Below the pieces are notes generated by a model. That model was not told where the DNA came from. It did no database searches and saw only the letters and a program-made list of their open reading frames with translations. This document shows, piece after piece, positions 16,929 through 25,593 of a DNA stretch of 64,000 nt. Each line of letters opens with the position of its first letter. Within the stretch, counting starts at the first letter, position 1. Made by a program: the position numbers and the translations under genes. The stretch comes from UBA6623 sp965248235. GTDB taxonomy: Bacteria > Acidobacteriota > Terriglobia > Bryobacterales > UBA6623. The stretch lies in contig CBDFIU010000005.1 in NCBI GenBank assembly GCA_965248235.1, positions 868,001 to 932,000 on the forward strand, read 5' to 3'.

Positions 16929-18947
16929 TTGTTTTTGCTATTGGAAGAGCGTGTTCGCGACGCGGTCGCGTCCCATATCGCCGACCACTATGGCGTCAAC
17001 GTCGAGGTGATCGTCGAGCAGCCGCCGAAGCCGGAGTTCGGGGAGTTGGCGATTCCGGTCGGTTTCGCGCTGGCCAAGCTGCTGAAGAGGCCGCCGCGCG
17101 AAATCATCGAAGAGATCTCGTCGTCAATCGATCCGATCCCCGGGGTTCAGTCCGTCGAATCGGCCGGGGCCGGCTACGTGAATGTGCGTTTCGACCGAGC
17201 GGCCTACGCCGCGGCCGTCAACCACCCGCCGCGGCGGGCCGCGACCGCCGCCGAAGGCAAGATCATCGTCGAACACACGAACATCAACCCCAACAAGGCC
17301 GCCCACATCGGGCATCTTCGCAACGCCATTTTGGGCGATACGTTGGTGCGCATGTTACGCGCCGCGGGCCGCGTCGTTGAAGTTCAGAACTATATCGACA
17401 ACACCGGCGTCCAAGTGGCCGATGTCGTCGCCGCCTTCCACTACCTCGAGAAGAAGACACCGGCCGATGTGCAGGCGCTGATTGATGATCCCGGCGTGCG
17501 GTTCGATTACTACTGCTGGGACCTCTACGCGCGGATTTCGCAGCTCTACGAGCAGGACAAATCGACGCAACCGCGGCGCGCCGAAACACTCCACGCAATC
17601 GAGGCCGGCGAAGGCGTGCCGGCCGAGATCGGCCGCATTGTCGCCGATGCGATCGTCAACGCTCATCTGGCTACGATGGGTCGAATCGGCGTGGGCTATG
17701 ACGTATTACCGCGTGAAAGCGAAATCCTGCATTTGCGGTTTTGGGCCTCCGCTCTCGAACTCCTGAAGGAAAAGAAAGCCATCTACTTCGAAACCCAAGG
17801 GAAGAACAACGGCTGCTGGGTCATGCCCGGCGAGCTTTTCCGCGCCCCGGCCGAATCAAAGAGCAAGCCGGGAAACCGAGAAGCCGGCGACCAGTCCGAC
17901 GCTGAGCAAGACCCGCGCGAAGATTCGAAAGTCATCGTCCGCTCCGACGGCACGGTAACCTACGTCGGCAAAGACATCGCGTATCAACTCTGGAAGTTCG
18001 GGCTGCTCGGCAAGGATTTCCACTACCAACCCTTCTCCGCCAACTCTCGGGGTCAAACTCTGTGGGCTTCGAGCACCGAGGCCGGCGGCGAAGCGGCGCC
18101 GAAATTCGGGGCCGGGGACAAGGTCTACAACGTCATCGACGTCCGGCAATCTTATTTGCAGGACGTCGTAAGGGCGGGGCTGCGGACTCTCGGCTACGAG
18201 CGGGAAGCGGACAATTCCATTCACTTCTCCTACGAAATGGTCGCGCTTTCACCGCGCTGTTGCGCCGAGTTGGGTATCGAGCTTTCGGAAGAAGATCGCC
18301 GCCGGCCGCATGTCGAGGTCTCGGGCCGCAAAGGACTCGGCGTCAAGGCCGATGATCTGATCGATCTGCTGATCGAAAACGCTCTCGGGGAGGTTCGCGA
18401 CCGCCATGAGCAATTCGACGAGAAGACGCAGCGCGAAATCGCGACCCAGATCGCCGTGGGAGCCTTGCGCTATTTCATGCTGAAATTCACGCGGACGTCG
18501 GTCATCGCCTTCGACTTTCAAGAAGCGCTCAGTTTCACGGGCGAAACCGGGCCCTGCATTCAGTACGCCGCCGTCCGGGCGCGCAACATTCCGCGGAAAC
18601 TCGAAGCGCGAGGTGAGACAGTACCTGATTTCGAGAAGGAACTCGACGCCGGTGCCTTCGCCCGCCAACTCAAGGTCGAGGATTTCTGGCAGTTGCTCTT
18701 GGCAGCCTCGCGACGCGAGTGGACGATCGAAAAAGCGATTACCGCCGGGGAACCCGCGCAATTGGCGCGCTACGGTTTCCAGCTCGCGCAGGCGTTTAAC
18801 ACTTTCTACCAGCAGCCCAAAAATAACATCCTCAACGAGACCGACCGCGAAAGGAAGGTCTTCCTGCTCTGGATGACGCAATTCTTCCTCAAAGAGCTGG
18901 AACAGGTGTTAGCTACAATGGGGATTCCGGCTCCCGAAGTGATGTGA
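16929..18947 (+). CDS. argS: Arginyl-tRNA synthetase
   Basis: Class I synthetase that charges tRNA-Arg. It has the N-terminal additional domain (ArgS N-term, residues 1-85), the HIGH signature in HTNINPNKAAHIGHLRN, a catalytic core with YVGKDIAYQLWKFG, and a C-terminal DALR anticodon-binding domain (LRYFMLKFTRTS, FNTFYQQ). The KMSKS loop is degenerate (SGRKGLGVKADD), as often in ArgS. A Lys/Glu/Asp-rich segment at about residues 307-328 looks like a lineage insertion. About 672 aa. Several TTG codons compete as start; I chose TTG 16929, which has GAGG at 6 bp spacing. TTG 16917 and 16941 are alternatives. Confidence 0.92.
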   Translation: MFLLLEERVRDAVASHIADHYGVNVEVIVEQPPKPEFGELAIPVGFALAKLLKRPPREIIEEISSSIDPIPGVQSVESAGAGYVNVRFDRAAYAAAVNHPPRRAATAAEGKIIVEHTNINPNKAAHIGHLRNAILGDTLVRMLRAAGRVVEVQNYIDNTGVQVADVVAAFHYLEKKTPADVQALIDDPGVRFDYYCWDLYARISQLYEQDKSTQPRRAETLHAIEAGEGVPAEIGRIVADAIVNAHLATMGRIGVGYDVLPRESEILHLRFWASALELLKEKKAIYFETQGKNNGCWVMPGELFRAPAESKSKPGNREAGDQSDAEQDPREDSKVIVRSDGTVTYVGKDIAYQLWKFGLLGKDFHYQPFSANSRGQTLWASSTEAGGEAAPKFGAGDKVYNVIDVRQSYLQDVVRAGLRTLGYEREADNSIHFSYEMVALSPRCCAELGIELSEEDRRRPHVEVSGRKGLGVKADDLIDLLIENALGEVRDRHEQFDEKTQREIATQIAVGALRYFMLKFTRTSVIAFDFQEALSFTGETGPCIQYAAVRARNIPRKLEARGETVPDFEKELDAGAFARQLKVEDFWQLLLAASRREWTIEKAITAGEPAQLARYGFQLAQAFNTFYQQPKNNILNETDRERKVFLLWMTQFFLKELEQVLATMGIPAPEVM

Positions 18948-18964
18948 GCCGCCGGCCCGCTTTC

Positions 18965-18994
18965 CCCGTCAGGCGGTGAGAAGTGTGGGCTGGA
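18965..18994 (+). repeat. 30-bp intergenic motif, second copy of 3027-3056
   Basis: Both copies begin CCCGTCAGGCG and share GAGAA and TGTGGGCT; 26 of 30 positions agree by my alignment. Both are in intergenic DNA on the same strand. The role is unknown. Confidence 0.45.
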
Positions 18995-19014
18995 GGGATG
19001 GCGTCGGGGGGTGT

Positions 19015-19280
19015 CCCGGCAACAACAGGCTCCGGCGAGGGCCGTGGGTAACAGGCGAGGGACTGGTGCTTTGCCCAGACAATGTCGGGGGAACTCTACT
19101 TTTCTTTTCGTAGCCCTTGGAGACAGCCGTTTGAAGCCCGGTGAGGAGCCGCGGCCGAGGCGCTCTTCGCGGCCAACGATACTCTCGTCCGGAGGAATAC
19201 GGCGGCTGTTTGACCTTCGGGTTGAGCGGACGTTCGATGGCCTTCACCCGCGGCTCTCGCGGGAGCCTGTTGTTGCCGGG
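19015..19280. repeat. Segment bounded by a 19-bp perfect inverted repeat
   Basis: CCCGGCAACAACAGGCTCC at 19015-19033 has its exact reverse complement at 19262-19280. Including the next inward bases the arms are about 34 bp with three mismatches. The interior shows no convincing gene. It resembles a small non-autonomous element or a large hairpin; no target duplication is obvious. Confidence 0.55.
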
Positions 19281-19311
19281 AAGGGCGCTCCCATCGAAAG
19301 GCGGCGGCTGA

Positions 19312-19429
19312 GGGGCTGTGAAAAAATCGGGACTGCGCCGAGCGCCGACCGAATAAGTTCCATTGAATCCGTAACCGCATCCGGCGCGAAGTGGACTGTG
19401 CCCGATTTTTCACAGCCCCTGAGGCACCG
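19312..19429. repeat. MITE-like palindromic repeat, about 118 bp
   Basis: The ends are AGGGGCTGTGAAAAAATCGG (from 19312) and the inverted CCGATTTTTCACAGCCCCT (to about 19429), complementary except for one base in the A-run. The ends resemble those of the repeat at 14443-14573 (GTGAAAAAA and TTTTCACAG). It sits just upstream of the NUDIX gene, so its hairpin would lie in that transcript's leader if transcription starts further up. Confidence 0.5.
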
Positions 19430-19447
19430 CGCCGATCACGGTGAAAT

Positions 19448-19858
19448 GTGACGAGGGTTGTCGCGGCTTTGATCGAACGTCGCGGACGCATTTTGATTGG
19501 CCGCCGGCGCGATGATCAGGATCACGCCGGTAAATGGGAGTTCCCCGGAGGCAAGGTCGAAGAAGGCGAAACACCCCGGCAGGCGCTTTCCCGCGAGTTA
19601 CACGAGGAACTCGGCGTCCAACTGGAACCCGGCCGCGAAATCACCCGCTATCGCTATCAGTATCCCGGCCGCGAAGAGATCGAATTGCAGTTTTTCCGAG
19701 TGGAAGATGTCGGCGGAGAGATCGACGGGACCCAGTTCGCGGAAATTCGCTGGGAGCCGCTCGAGCGCCTTCCCTCATTCGACTTCCTAGCCGGCGATGT
19801 CGATTTCGTAAACGCGCTCGCCCGCGGGGAATATCGAAGCCCGAAACCGGGGCCGTAA
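19448..19858 (+). CDS. mutT: NUDIX hydrolase, MutT (8-oxo-dGTP diphosphatase)-like
   Basis: A 136-aa NUDIX-fold protein. The NUDIX box (GX5EX7REUXEEXGU) is complete: it begins GGKVEEGETPR and ends SRELHEELGV. The MutT-typical start VVAALIERRGRILIGRR and the WEFPGGK segment favour 8-oxo-dGTP/(deoxy)nucleoside triphosphate pyrophosphohydrolase, which keeps oxidised G out of DNA. The start is GTG 19448, giving MTRVVAALIE. Other small NUDIX specificities cannot be excluded. It stands alone, downstream of the repeat-rich 0.5-kb gap after argS. Confidence 0.85.
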   Translation: MTRVVAALIERRGRILIGRRRDDQDHAGKWEFPGGKVEEGETPRQALSRELHEELGVQLEPGREITRYRYQYPGREEIELQFFRVEDVGGEIDGTQFAEIRWEPLERLPSFDFLAGDVDFVNALARGEYRSPKPGP

Positions 19859-19932
19859 GCCGGCAATCCACCCAACGCAAGATCGCGAACAATCCTCCCC
19901 AATCTTCTCCCCTCTCTCCGCCCCCGATCCGT

Positions 19933-19938
19933 TACGAT
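19933..19938 (+). promoter_or_regulatory. Possible -10 box (TACGAT) for the phosphotriesterase-like gene
   Basis: TACGAT ends 8 bases before the GTG at 19947, which would place the transcript start at the start codon. No Shine-Dalgarno is seen. This is a weak prediction. Confidence 0.25.
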
Positions 19939-19946
19939 GGTCCGTT

Positions 19947-20960
19947 GTGACCCGCCGGGGATTCTGCCGAGGATTGACCGCCGCCGGCTTGACGCTCGGC
20001 TGCAATACTGCAACTCGTCCCCGCATCGCGGCGGTCACCGGATCGATCCTTCCTGAAGAACTCGGCACTACCCTCGTCCACGAGCACATCATCGCGGACC
20101 TGCGGCCGCCTGGGGAGCGTAAGCCCGACGACTACAAACGCGACCACGCGATCGAGACATGTCTTCCCTTTCTCAACGACCTCAGAGGAGCCGGCTGCCG
20201 CACCGTGGTCGAGCCGTCTCCGATCCTCGTTCGCCGCGATCCGGAGGCGCTGCGTATTCTTTCCGACGAAAGCGGACTTCAGATCATCGCCTCGACGGGA
20301 GTATACGGCGCGATCGGGGGCCGCTTCGTTCCGAGCTATGCCCACACGGAAACCGCCGAGCAATTGGCGGACCGTTACGTCCGAGAGATCCAGCAGGGTA
20401 TTGGCGAAAGCGGCATTCGCGCGGGGTTCATCAAGAGCGGAGTGAATCCAACCTCTCCCTTGACTCCGATCGAGCGCAAGCTGGTGCGGGCGGCGGCGCT
20501 TGCCCAGCGCCGGACCGGCTTAGCCCTCGGCATCCACTCCGGTCCGGCGGCCCCGGTGCTCGACGAGTTGGAGATCCTTGAAACCGCCGGCATCGATCGA
20601 TCGCGTTTCGTTTGGATCCACGCTCAGGGCGAAAAGGATCTCTCGACCGTCCTGCGCATCGCCCGCCGCGGCGTCTGGATTAGTTACGACGGCATCAACC
20701 CGCGGAACGCCGAGGCGACGAATTGGATTCTCAAAGGTGTCCGCGAGATGGCTGAGGAGGGTCTGTTGGATCGTGTCCTTATCTCCCAAGATGCCGGCTG
20801 GTACCAACCTGGGAAAACCGACCAGAAAGAGTTTCGCGGCTACACAGGCTTGTTTGATGACTTCCTCCCCCAGCTGCGGCAAACCGGCTTCGGACAAGCG
20901 GAAATCGATCAGTTGCTCATCGAAAATCCCCGCCGCATGCTAACGCCGAGCGTTGTGTAG
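19947..20960 (+). CDS. Phosphotriesterase-family (PTE/lactonase-like) metallohydrolase, exported
   Basis: A 337-aa amidohydrolase-superfamily protein. The N-terminus MTRRGFCRGLTAAGLTLGC is a twin-arginine-type signal, with Cys19 as a possible lipid anchor. The binuclear metal site of the PTE family is readable: HEH (45-47), the Lys that is carboxylated (GFIKSGVNP), HSG, WIHAQGE and the final Asp in LISQDAGWY. PTE-like proteins hydrolyse phosphotriesters or lactones; the native substrate here is unknown. GTG 19947 is the only start giving the signal sequence. It lies 88 bp after mutT on the same strand. Confidence 0.85.
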   Translation: MTRRGFCRGLTAAGLTLGCNTATRPRIAAVTGSILPEELGTTLVHEHIIADLRPPGERKPDDYKRDHAIETCLPFLNDLRGAGCRTVVEPSPILVRRDPEALRILSDESGLQIIASTGVYGAIGGRFVPSYAHTETAEQLADRYVREIQQGIGESGIRAGFIKSGVNPTSPLTPIERKLVRAAALAQRRTGLALGIHSGPAAPVLDELEILETAGIDRSRFVWIHAQGEKDLSTVLRIARRGVWISYDGINPRNAEATNWILKGVREMAEEGLLDRVLISQDAGWYQPGKTDQKEFRGYTGLFDDFLPQLRQTGFGQAEIDQLLIENPRRMLTPSVV

Positions 20961-21298
20961 GTGTGACGGGCGGGCAGTTCCCCCGATCTCCCCTGTCCCG
21001 GCCCCCCCGATCTCTCCGTGGTCCACTGCCAATCCGATTTCAGGATGGCTTCGCGATCACACGTGATCTCCATCCTCTCGTCGGGCCCCGGATCACGTAA
21101 TGGATGTAAATAATTCGTGCTGTATGGCCCGCGTGAGACCGCAACGGAGCATTTGTATATAGAGGGATTGTTCGCTGGATTCGGACAAAACCTGCGATGC
21201 TTTGACGAAATTCAGAGCCAGTGCCGCTGTTCAGTGTCGAACGAACGTACGAGCCGCCATAGGGCGGTCTTGCGAACTCAGTCTGGAGATAAACCGTG
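20961..21298. promoter_or_regulatory. Leader region with a nested inverted repeat
   Basis: AGGATGG (21042-21048) is inverted at 21071-21077 (CCATCCT); inside lies GATCAC-AC-GTGATC (21054-21067). GATCACGT appears again at about 21091. Together these could be an operator or transcript hairpin for the secreted-protein gene that follows. A GATCACGTGATC palindrome also lies at 16590. No gene is seen. Confidence 0.4.
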
Positions 21299-22210
21299 AT
21301 GAAACAAAAACTTTCGAGCTTAGCAATCCCAGGAATTACGCTAGCTGTGATTGTCGCGTTCCTTGCGCTGCCCCCGGGCTCCTCTCAACCGCCCACCCGG
21401 ATCCTCCCCACGTTCAGCATCTCCCCGGCCACACTGCCCACCGGTGAGACCTCGAGCGTTCTCGCATGCGTCCACAATGGGAGCGCGGCATCAAATCGAA
21501 CCCTGGACACCGGCGATTCTTTCGGCTTCACTTTCGGTCCCGCGTGCACAGTCGGGCTGGCCGTTGACGCCGGTGCGGTTGTCAACTCGAACGCCTTTGC
21601 GGATGTCAATTTTGGGGTCGGTTTCGATGCTGCCAACGAGGTAGCCATCACCTACAACGGAACTCCGGTCGTTTTTCCTCCCGGCGATAGCTTTTGTGCC
21701 ATCGTGACATTCGACGGACCCGCCAATAATTCCGCGTGTACCGTAGCTTCCGCGGCTCCGAACACCAACAATTACAACCCTCCGGCTCCCGATTTCAATC
21801 TCATTTCAGTCGTGGATTTCGGCCCCGGTGGTGGGGTGCCGGCGGACACGATTGTTCTGTCGAGCACGGGAGTCTGCCCGGCCGGCTTTGCAGCGTTCCC
21901 GACATTTGACGGGCGTTTTCTGGTGGCCGGGGCGATCGCCGGTGCACTCGGCGGGGCCGATACTCACACCCACGACGCGGGAACATATGCAGCCGGCGCT
22001 CATACACACACCGTCGAAGGTTCGGGATCTCCTAACGACGTCAGGTTTGTGGATGACAATAGCGGAGGTGATGATCATCTGGTGAGTGGGCAGAACCACA
22101 CTCACTCTCTTTCCGCGGCCGAAGCCGCGGGTGGCGCAGTCGCGGGCGTATTCGATCTAGGTGACAATCGTCCTGCATTCGCGACTATCACGCTGTGCAG
22201 AGCTACTTAG
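21299..22210 (+). CDS. Secreted protein with His-rich C-terminal region, function unknown
   Basis: A 303-aa protein. ATG 21299 has GGAG 11 bp upstream and gives a signal peptide (MKQKLSSLAIPG then a hydrophobic stretch to about residue 30). Residues 35-165 look like an all-beta domain with four or more Cys that could pair outside the cytoplasm. Residues about 220-270 are His-rich: DTHTHDAGTYAAGAHTHTVEG-like sequence, then NHTHS, and the protein ends DNRPAFATITLCRAT. The HTH repeats with a terminal NRP-L-C motif resemble phage tail-collar/short-fibre tips and some secreted hypothetical proteins. The His clusters could bind metal. I do not recognise a specific function. Confidence 0.6.
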   Translation: MKQKLSSLAIPGITLAVIVAFLALPPGSSQPPTRILPTFSISPATLPTGETSSVLACVHNGSAASNRTLDTGDSFGFTFGPACTVGLAVDAGAVVNSNAFADVNFGVGFDAANEVAITYNGTPVVFPPGDSFCAIVTFDGPANNSACTVASAAPNTNNYNPPAPDFNLISVVDFGPGGGVPADTIVLSSTGVCPAGFAAFPTFDGRFLVAGAIAGALGGADTHTHDAGTYAAGAHTHTVEGSGSPNDVRFVDDNSGGDDHLVSGQNHTHSLSAAEAAGGAVAGVFDLGDNRPAFATITLCRAT

Positions 22211-22321
22211 GCTCATGCGCCGGCGGCATCCACGCGATCAACTCTCGAACGTGATTCGCTGAGATCAACAGGTTGATGCAGGCCAAGGCTTGTCGGGCTG
22301 GAGCTCAGGATAACGGGCTTG

Positions 22322-22558
22322 TCAAACCGGCTTGCCCCAGTTCGTAGCGGTGGTGTCAAATCTGCCAGGTCCGGCCTTCGAGGCTTTGTCCACATCGATG
22401 CCGCCGGTCGTGTAGATCTTCGTCCACCAACCGAGATCGAGCCTCCAGCCCACCAGGTCGAACATGTGAACGCACATGTCGCCGATGATGCCGTTGCCGC
22501 ACTTCATAAACGCAAGCCAACGCCGCGGATAGACCAGCGAATTATAGGGCCCCCACAC
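22322..22558 (-). pseudogene. Relic of a Gfo/Idh/MocA-family oxidoreductase
   Basis: The minus strand reads VWGPYNSLVYPRRWLAFMKC, then GNGIIGDMCVHMFDLVGWRL and IYTTGGIDVDKASKAGPGRF. This matches the middle of Gfo/Idh/MocA proteins from Planctomycetes and Acidobacteriota (RRW...GNGIIGDMCVHMFDTVRW). No Rossmann N-terminus and no proper C-terminus are present, so only a fragment remains. Flanking sequence from 22211 to 22900 has no other recognisable gene. Confidence 0.6.
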
Positions 22559-22900
22559 CGATGTCGGCCGACTTCTCCGCGACATCCTCCGGAAATCCTC
22601 CGATAGCTCCATTGCCACATTCACGCCGAGACACTTCGATACAATTAGACACGTTCGGCCGCCCATCCAACGTGTATGGGGAGTCGGCCGTTGTTAGACC
22701 GGGGGAGGGATCACGGATGGAGGGCCGGCCGGCGGACGGCGTCTCCCACGAGCGCCGGCAACGGGCACGATCTTCCAATCCGCTTCCGGCCGCTTTCGAC
22801 GGCCCAGCGCCTCTCTCGCTTTTCAGCGGACAAGCACCGGCCTAATGAAACCCAAGCCCGTGAGCCTTGACCGAGCGATCCACTTCATTCATCACGAATC

Positions 22901-23911
22901 ATGAAACTTGTCACCTTTGAATATCGCGGCGAAGACCGCCTTGGCGTCCTGAGCGGCGAATTTGTCGTGGACCTGAACCGCGCCTCGCGCGAAATGCCGG
23001 GCGACCGGTCGGCGGCCGAAATTTCTCCCCGCATCGTGCCCTTTCTCGAGGCCGGCGAGCCGGCGCGGGCCGCGGCGCGTCAAATTCTTGCGCGAGTCGA
23101 GGGCGAAGCCCGCGACCCGGCCAAGCGCGAAAAATTGACCTCGACGGATGTGCTGATCCCGTCGGCGTCGGTGAAGCCGCGGGCACCCGTCCCGCAGCCC
23201 CCGAAAGTAATCGCGGCGTGGGTCAACTACGGCGAGCACGGCAAGGAGGCGCGGATCGAGGCCCCCAACCAAGCGCCCCTGTTCTTCACGATTTGGCCGA
23301 CGGCGGTGATCGGTCCCGGCGATCCGATCGTGCTGCCGCGAATCAGCCGCGACGTCGATTTCGAGGCGGAATTGGCGCTCGTGATCGGCAAGCGGGGCAA
23401 GGATGTCCCGGCCGCCGAAGCCTACGATTACGTCGCCGGCTACACCTGCCTCAATGACGTCAGCGCGCGGGATTATTCGCTGAAGCGCATGATCGGCGCC
23501 GTGGGGCCTTCCGATATCCAGAAGAGTTTCGACACGTTTGCTCCCATGGGTCCATGTTTGGTCACCGCCGACGAGGTGGGGGATCCACAACGCCTGGCGA
23601 TCAAACTCTCCATCGACGGGGAGGTCATGCAGGACGACAATACCTCGACGATGAACCACCACATTCCGCGGCTGATCGAGTATCTTTCCCAAATCACAAC
23701 GCTCGAACCGGGAGACGTGATCACGACCGGAACGCCCCCCGGCGTCGGCTTCGCGCGCACCCCGCCCCGGTATCTGCAACCGGGAGAGACCGTTCGGATC
23801 GAGATCGAGAAAATCGGCCTGCTGGAAAATCCCGTGATCGCGGCGGAAGGCCGTCCGCCGGAGTGGGCCGATTCCGAAAAGGGACTTCCAACAAGAAAAG
23901 GGCCGTGCTAA
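22901..23911 (+). CDS. Fumarylacetoacetate hydrolase (FAH) family protein
   Basis: A 336-aa FAH-fold enzyme. The N-terminal domain starts MKLVTFEYRGEDRLGVL; the catalytic domain contains the metal ligands in DVDFEAELALVIGKRG (E-x-E), TCLNDVSARD and TTGTPPGVGFAR, followed by LQPGETVRIEIEKIG. Such enzymes include 2-hydroxyhepta-2,4-diene-1,7-dioate isomerase, acylpyruvases and oxaloacetate decarboxylases; the exact reaction cannot be read. ATG 22901 is the family-like start. The C-terminus has a short polar tail. It is followed by a CheY-like regulator 20 bp on, which may be chance. Confidence 0.85.
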   Translation: MKLVTFEYRGEDRLGVLSGEFVVDLNRASREMPGDRSAAEISPRIVPFLEAGEPARAAARQILARVEGEARDPAKREKLTSTDVLIPSASVKPRAPVPQPPKVIAAWVNYGEHGKEARIEAPNQAPLFFTIWPTAVIGPGDPIVLPRISRDVDFEAELALVIGKRGKDVPAAEAYDYVAGYTCLNDVSARDYSLKRMIGAVGPSDIQKSFDTFAPMGPCLVTADEVGDPQRLAIKLSIDGEVMQDDNTSTMNHHIPRLIEYLSQITTLEPGDVITTGTPPGVGFARTPPRYLQPGETVRIEIEKIGLLENPVIAAEGRPPEWADSEKGLPTRKGPC

Positions 23912-23931
23912 CGTCCCCGTAGGGGGGGTAG

Positions 23932-24330
23932 GTGGCCTGTATTCTCATTGCGGAAGACGATGCGCCGACCGCTCGTTTGTTGCGCGGCATCCTCGAGGGG
24001 GAAGGGCACGACGTTCACGCCGTTTCCGACGGGGCGCTCTGTTTGGCGGCGGCGCGCGCGCGAGCCTTTGATCTGGCGCTCGTCGACATCGTTCTGCCCG
24101 GTCGGTCCGGCCTCGAGGTCGTTGAGGATTTGCGCCGCGATTTTCACTCGATAAAGATCATCGCCATGTCGGGCGGCGGTCCCAGGAGGCCGGATCAACT
24201 GTTGGTCCGCGCGCGGGAGCTGGGTGCCGATCGGATCGTTCACAAACCCTTCTTCCCGGATGAAATCGTGGAGTCCGTTCGGGTGCTGCTGGGCTCGGAG
24301 CAGGCCGATCCGGCGACGGTGGGCGGCTGA
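23932..24330 (+). CDS. Stand-alone response-regulator receiver domain (CheY-like)
   Basis: A 132-aa single receiver domain. The acidic pocket is Glu8-Asp9-Asp10, the phosphoacceptor is Asp52 in LVDIVLPG, the switch Ser is Ser80 and the conserved Lys is Lys105 in VHKPFF. There is no output domain, so it must act by protein contact or phosphotransfer. GTG 23932 has a G-rich Shine-Dalgarno (about 23922-23928). No kinase lies next to it. The MCP genes of this window are more than 12 kb away and no cheA is seen. Confidence 0.88.
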   Translation: MACILIAEDDAPTARLLRGILEGEGHDVHAVSDGALCLAAARARAFDLALVDIVLPGRSGLEVVEDLRRDFHSIKIIAMSGGGPRRPDQLLVRARELGADRIVHKPFFPDEIVESVRVLLGSEQADPATVGG

Positions 24331-24423
24331 GCGGGGACCTCGTCTCCGGGTCGAGCCCTCGGGTGTCGCGCGGCCCCCTCCGCCGAGTTTTCGAGTAGCC
24401 GAATCCCCGTTTTTCCGGTTTCG

Positions 24424-24452
24424 TTGACAGCTTCCCCAACGGGTGTTAGCTT
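24424..24452 (+). promoter_or_regulatory. Sigma-70 promoter of the gcv operon
   Basis: TTGACA (24424-24429), a 17-bp spacer, then TAGCTT (24447-24452). The start point would be near 24459, 14 bp before the gcvT ATG. I see no glycine riboswitch in the 142-bp gap upstream. Confidence 0.65.
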
Positions 24453-24472
24453 GAAGAGTTCTCACTTTCGGC

Positions 24473-25585
24473 ATGGACACCCCCCCAGCGGTTAGCGCCC
24501 TCGAAAAGACACCCCTGCATGCCGTTCACCTCGCGTCCGGCGCGCGCATGACGGACTTTGGCGGCTGGGATATGCCGCTGGAATATTCCGGCATTATCGC
24601 CGAACACAGGGTGGTGCGCACGGCCGTCGGGCTGTTCGATGTCAGCCATATGGGGGAGATCGAGATTCGCGGCCCCCAAGCGCTCGAATTCGTCAACCAT
24701 GTCACCTCGAATGATGCCTCCCGGTTGGTCGACGGGCAGGCGCACTATTCCGGGTTGCTCTATCCCAACGGCACTTTCGTCGACGATATTCTCGTCCATC
24801 GGATGGGCGCGAACGAGTTCTTCCTGTGCGTCAATGCGTCGAATCAGGAGAAAGACTTCGAATGGATCGCCTCGAAGAACCGTTTTGACGCCGAAGTGGA
24901 GTTGACGAGCGAGCGCTATGTGCAGTTGGCGATCCAAGGGCCGTTAGCGGTGTCGACGCTGGCCAAGCTCACCGACGTGTCTCTCGACCCGATCGGGTAT
25001 TATCATTTCACTCGGGGCGGGGTCGGCGGGGCCGAGGCTCTGATCGCGCGCACCGGGTACACCGGAGAAGACGGGTTCGAAATCTATGTTCCGCCCCGGG
25101 AAGGCCCGCGACTTTGGGCGGCGGTGATCGAGGCGGGCGCGGAGTTCGGAATCCTTCCCTGCGGCCTCGGCGCCCGCAACACGTTGCGCCTCGAATCGGC
25201 GATGTCGCTCTATGGGCACGAGATCGACGACACGATTACACCGTATGAAGCCCGTTTGGGGTGGATCGTCAAGCTCGGCCAAGGCGATTTCATCGGCCGC
25301 GACGCCTTGGTCACACAAAAGGAAATGGGTTGCAAACGCTGCTTGGCGGGTTTCGAGATGCGCGGGCGGGGAATCGCCCGCGACGGCCATCGCGTTCTTG
25401 TCGGCGGCGAAGACGTAGGCTGGGTGACCAGTGGATCGCCGGCGCCGTTTTTGGAGAAAAATATAGGACTTTGCATGTTGCCGTCCTCGCGGGCCGAGGT
25501 CGGGCGGACAATCGAAATCGCGGTGCGGCAGCGGCGGGTAGAGGCTGAGTTGGTGGGGCTTCCGTTTTATTCGCGGAAAAAGTAG
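24473..25585 (+). CDS. gcvT: Aminomethyltransferase, T-protein of the glycine cleavage system
   Basis: A tetrahydrofolate-dependent T-protein that releases ammonia and passes the methylene carbon from aminomethyl-lipoyl-GcvH to THF. The 370-aa sequence has the family N-terminus (KTPLHAVHLASGARMTDFGG, WDMPLEYSGIIAEH), FDVSHMGEIEIRGP, ARTGYTGEDGFEIYVPP, LGARNTLRLESAMSLYGHEI and the final GWVTSGSPAPFLEKNIG. Start is ATG 24473. It is the first gene of gcvT-gcvH-gcvPA-gcvPB; 8 bp separate it from gcvH. Confidence 0.96.
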   Translation: MDTPPAVSALEKTPLHAVHLASGARMTDFGGWDMPLEYSGIIAEHRVVRTAVGLFDVSHMGEIEIRGPQALEFVNHVTSNDASRLVDGQAHYSGLLYPNGTFVDDILVHRMGANEFFLCVNASNQEKDFEWIASKNRFDAEVELTSERYVQLAIQGPLAVSTLAKLTDVSLDPIGYYHFTRGGVGGAEALIARTGYTGEDGFEIYVPPREGPRLWAAVIEAGAEFGILPCGLGARNTLRLESAMSLYGHEIDDTITPYEARLGWIVKLGQGDFIGRDALVTQKEMGCKRCLAGFEMRGRGIARDGHRVLVGGEDVGWVTSGSPAPFLEKNIGLCMLPSSRAEVGRTIEIAVRQRRVEAELVGLPFYSRKK

Positions 25586-25593
25586 ATAACGAC

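Noticed and set aside
18948..19447. Minus-strand frames in the gap after argS
   Set aside because: They are composed of the inverted-repeat sequences and have no recognisable domain.
24331..24472. Glycine riboswitch upstream of gcvT
   Set aside because: The conserved glycine-aptamer core is not present in the 142-bp gap; only a sigma-70 promoter is seen.
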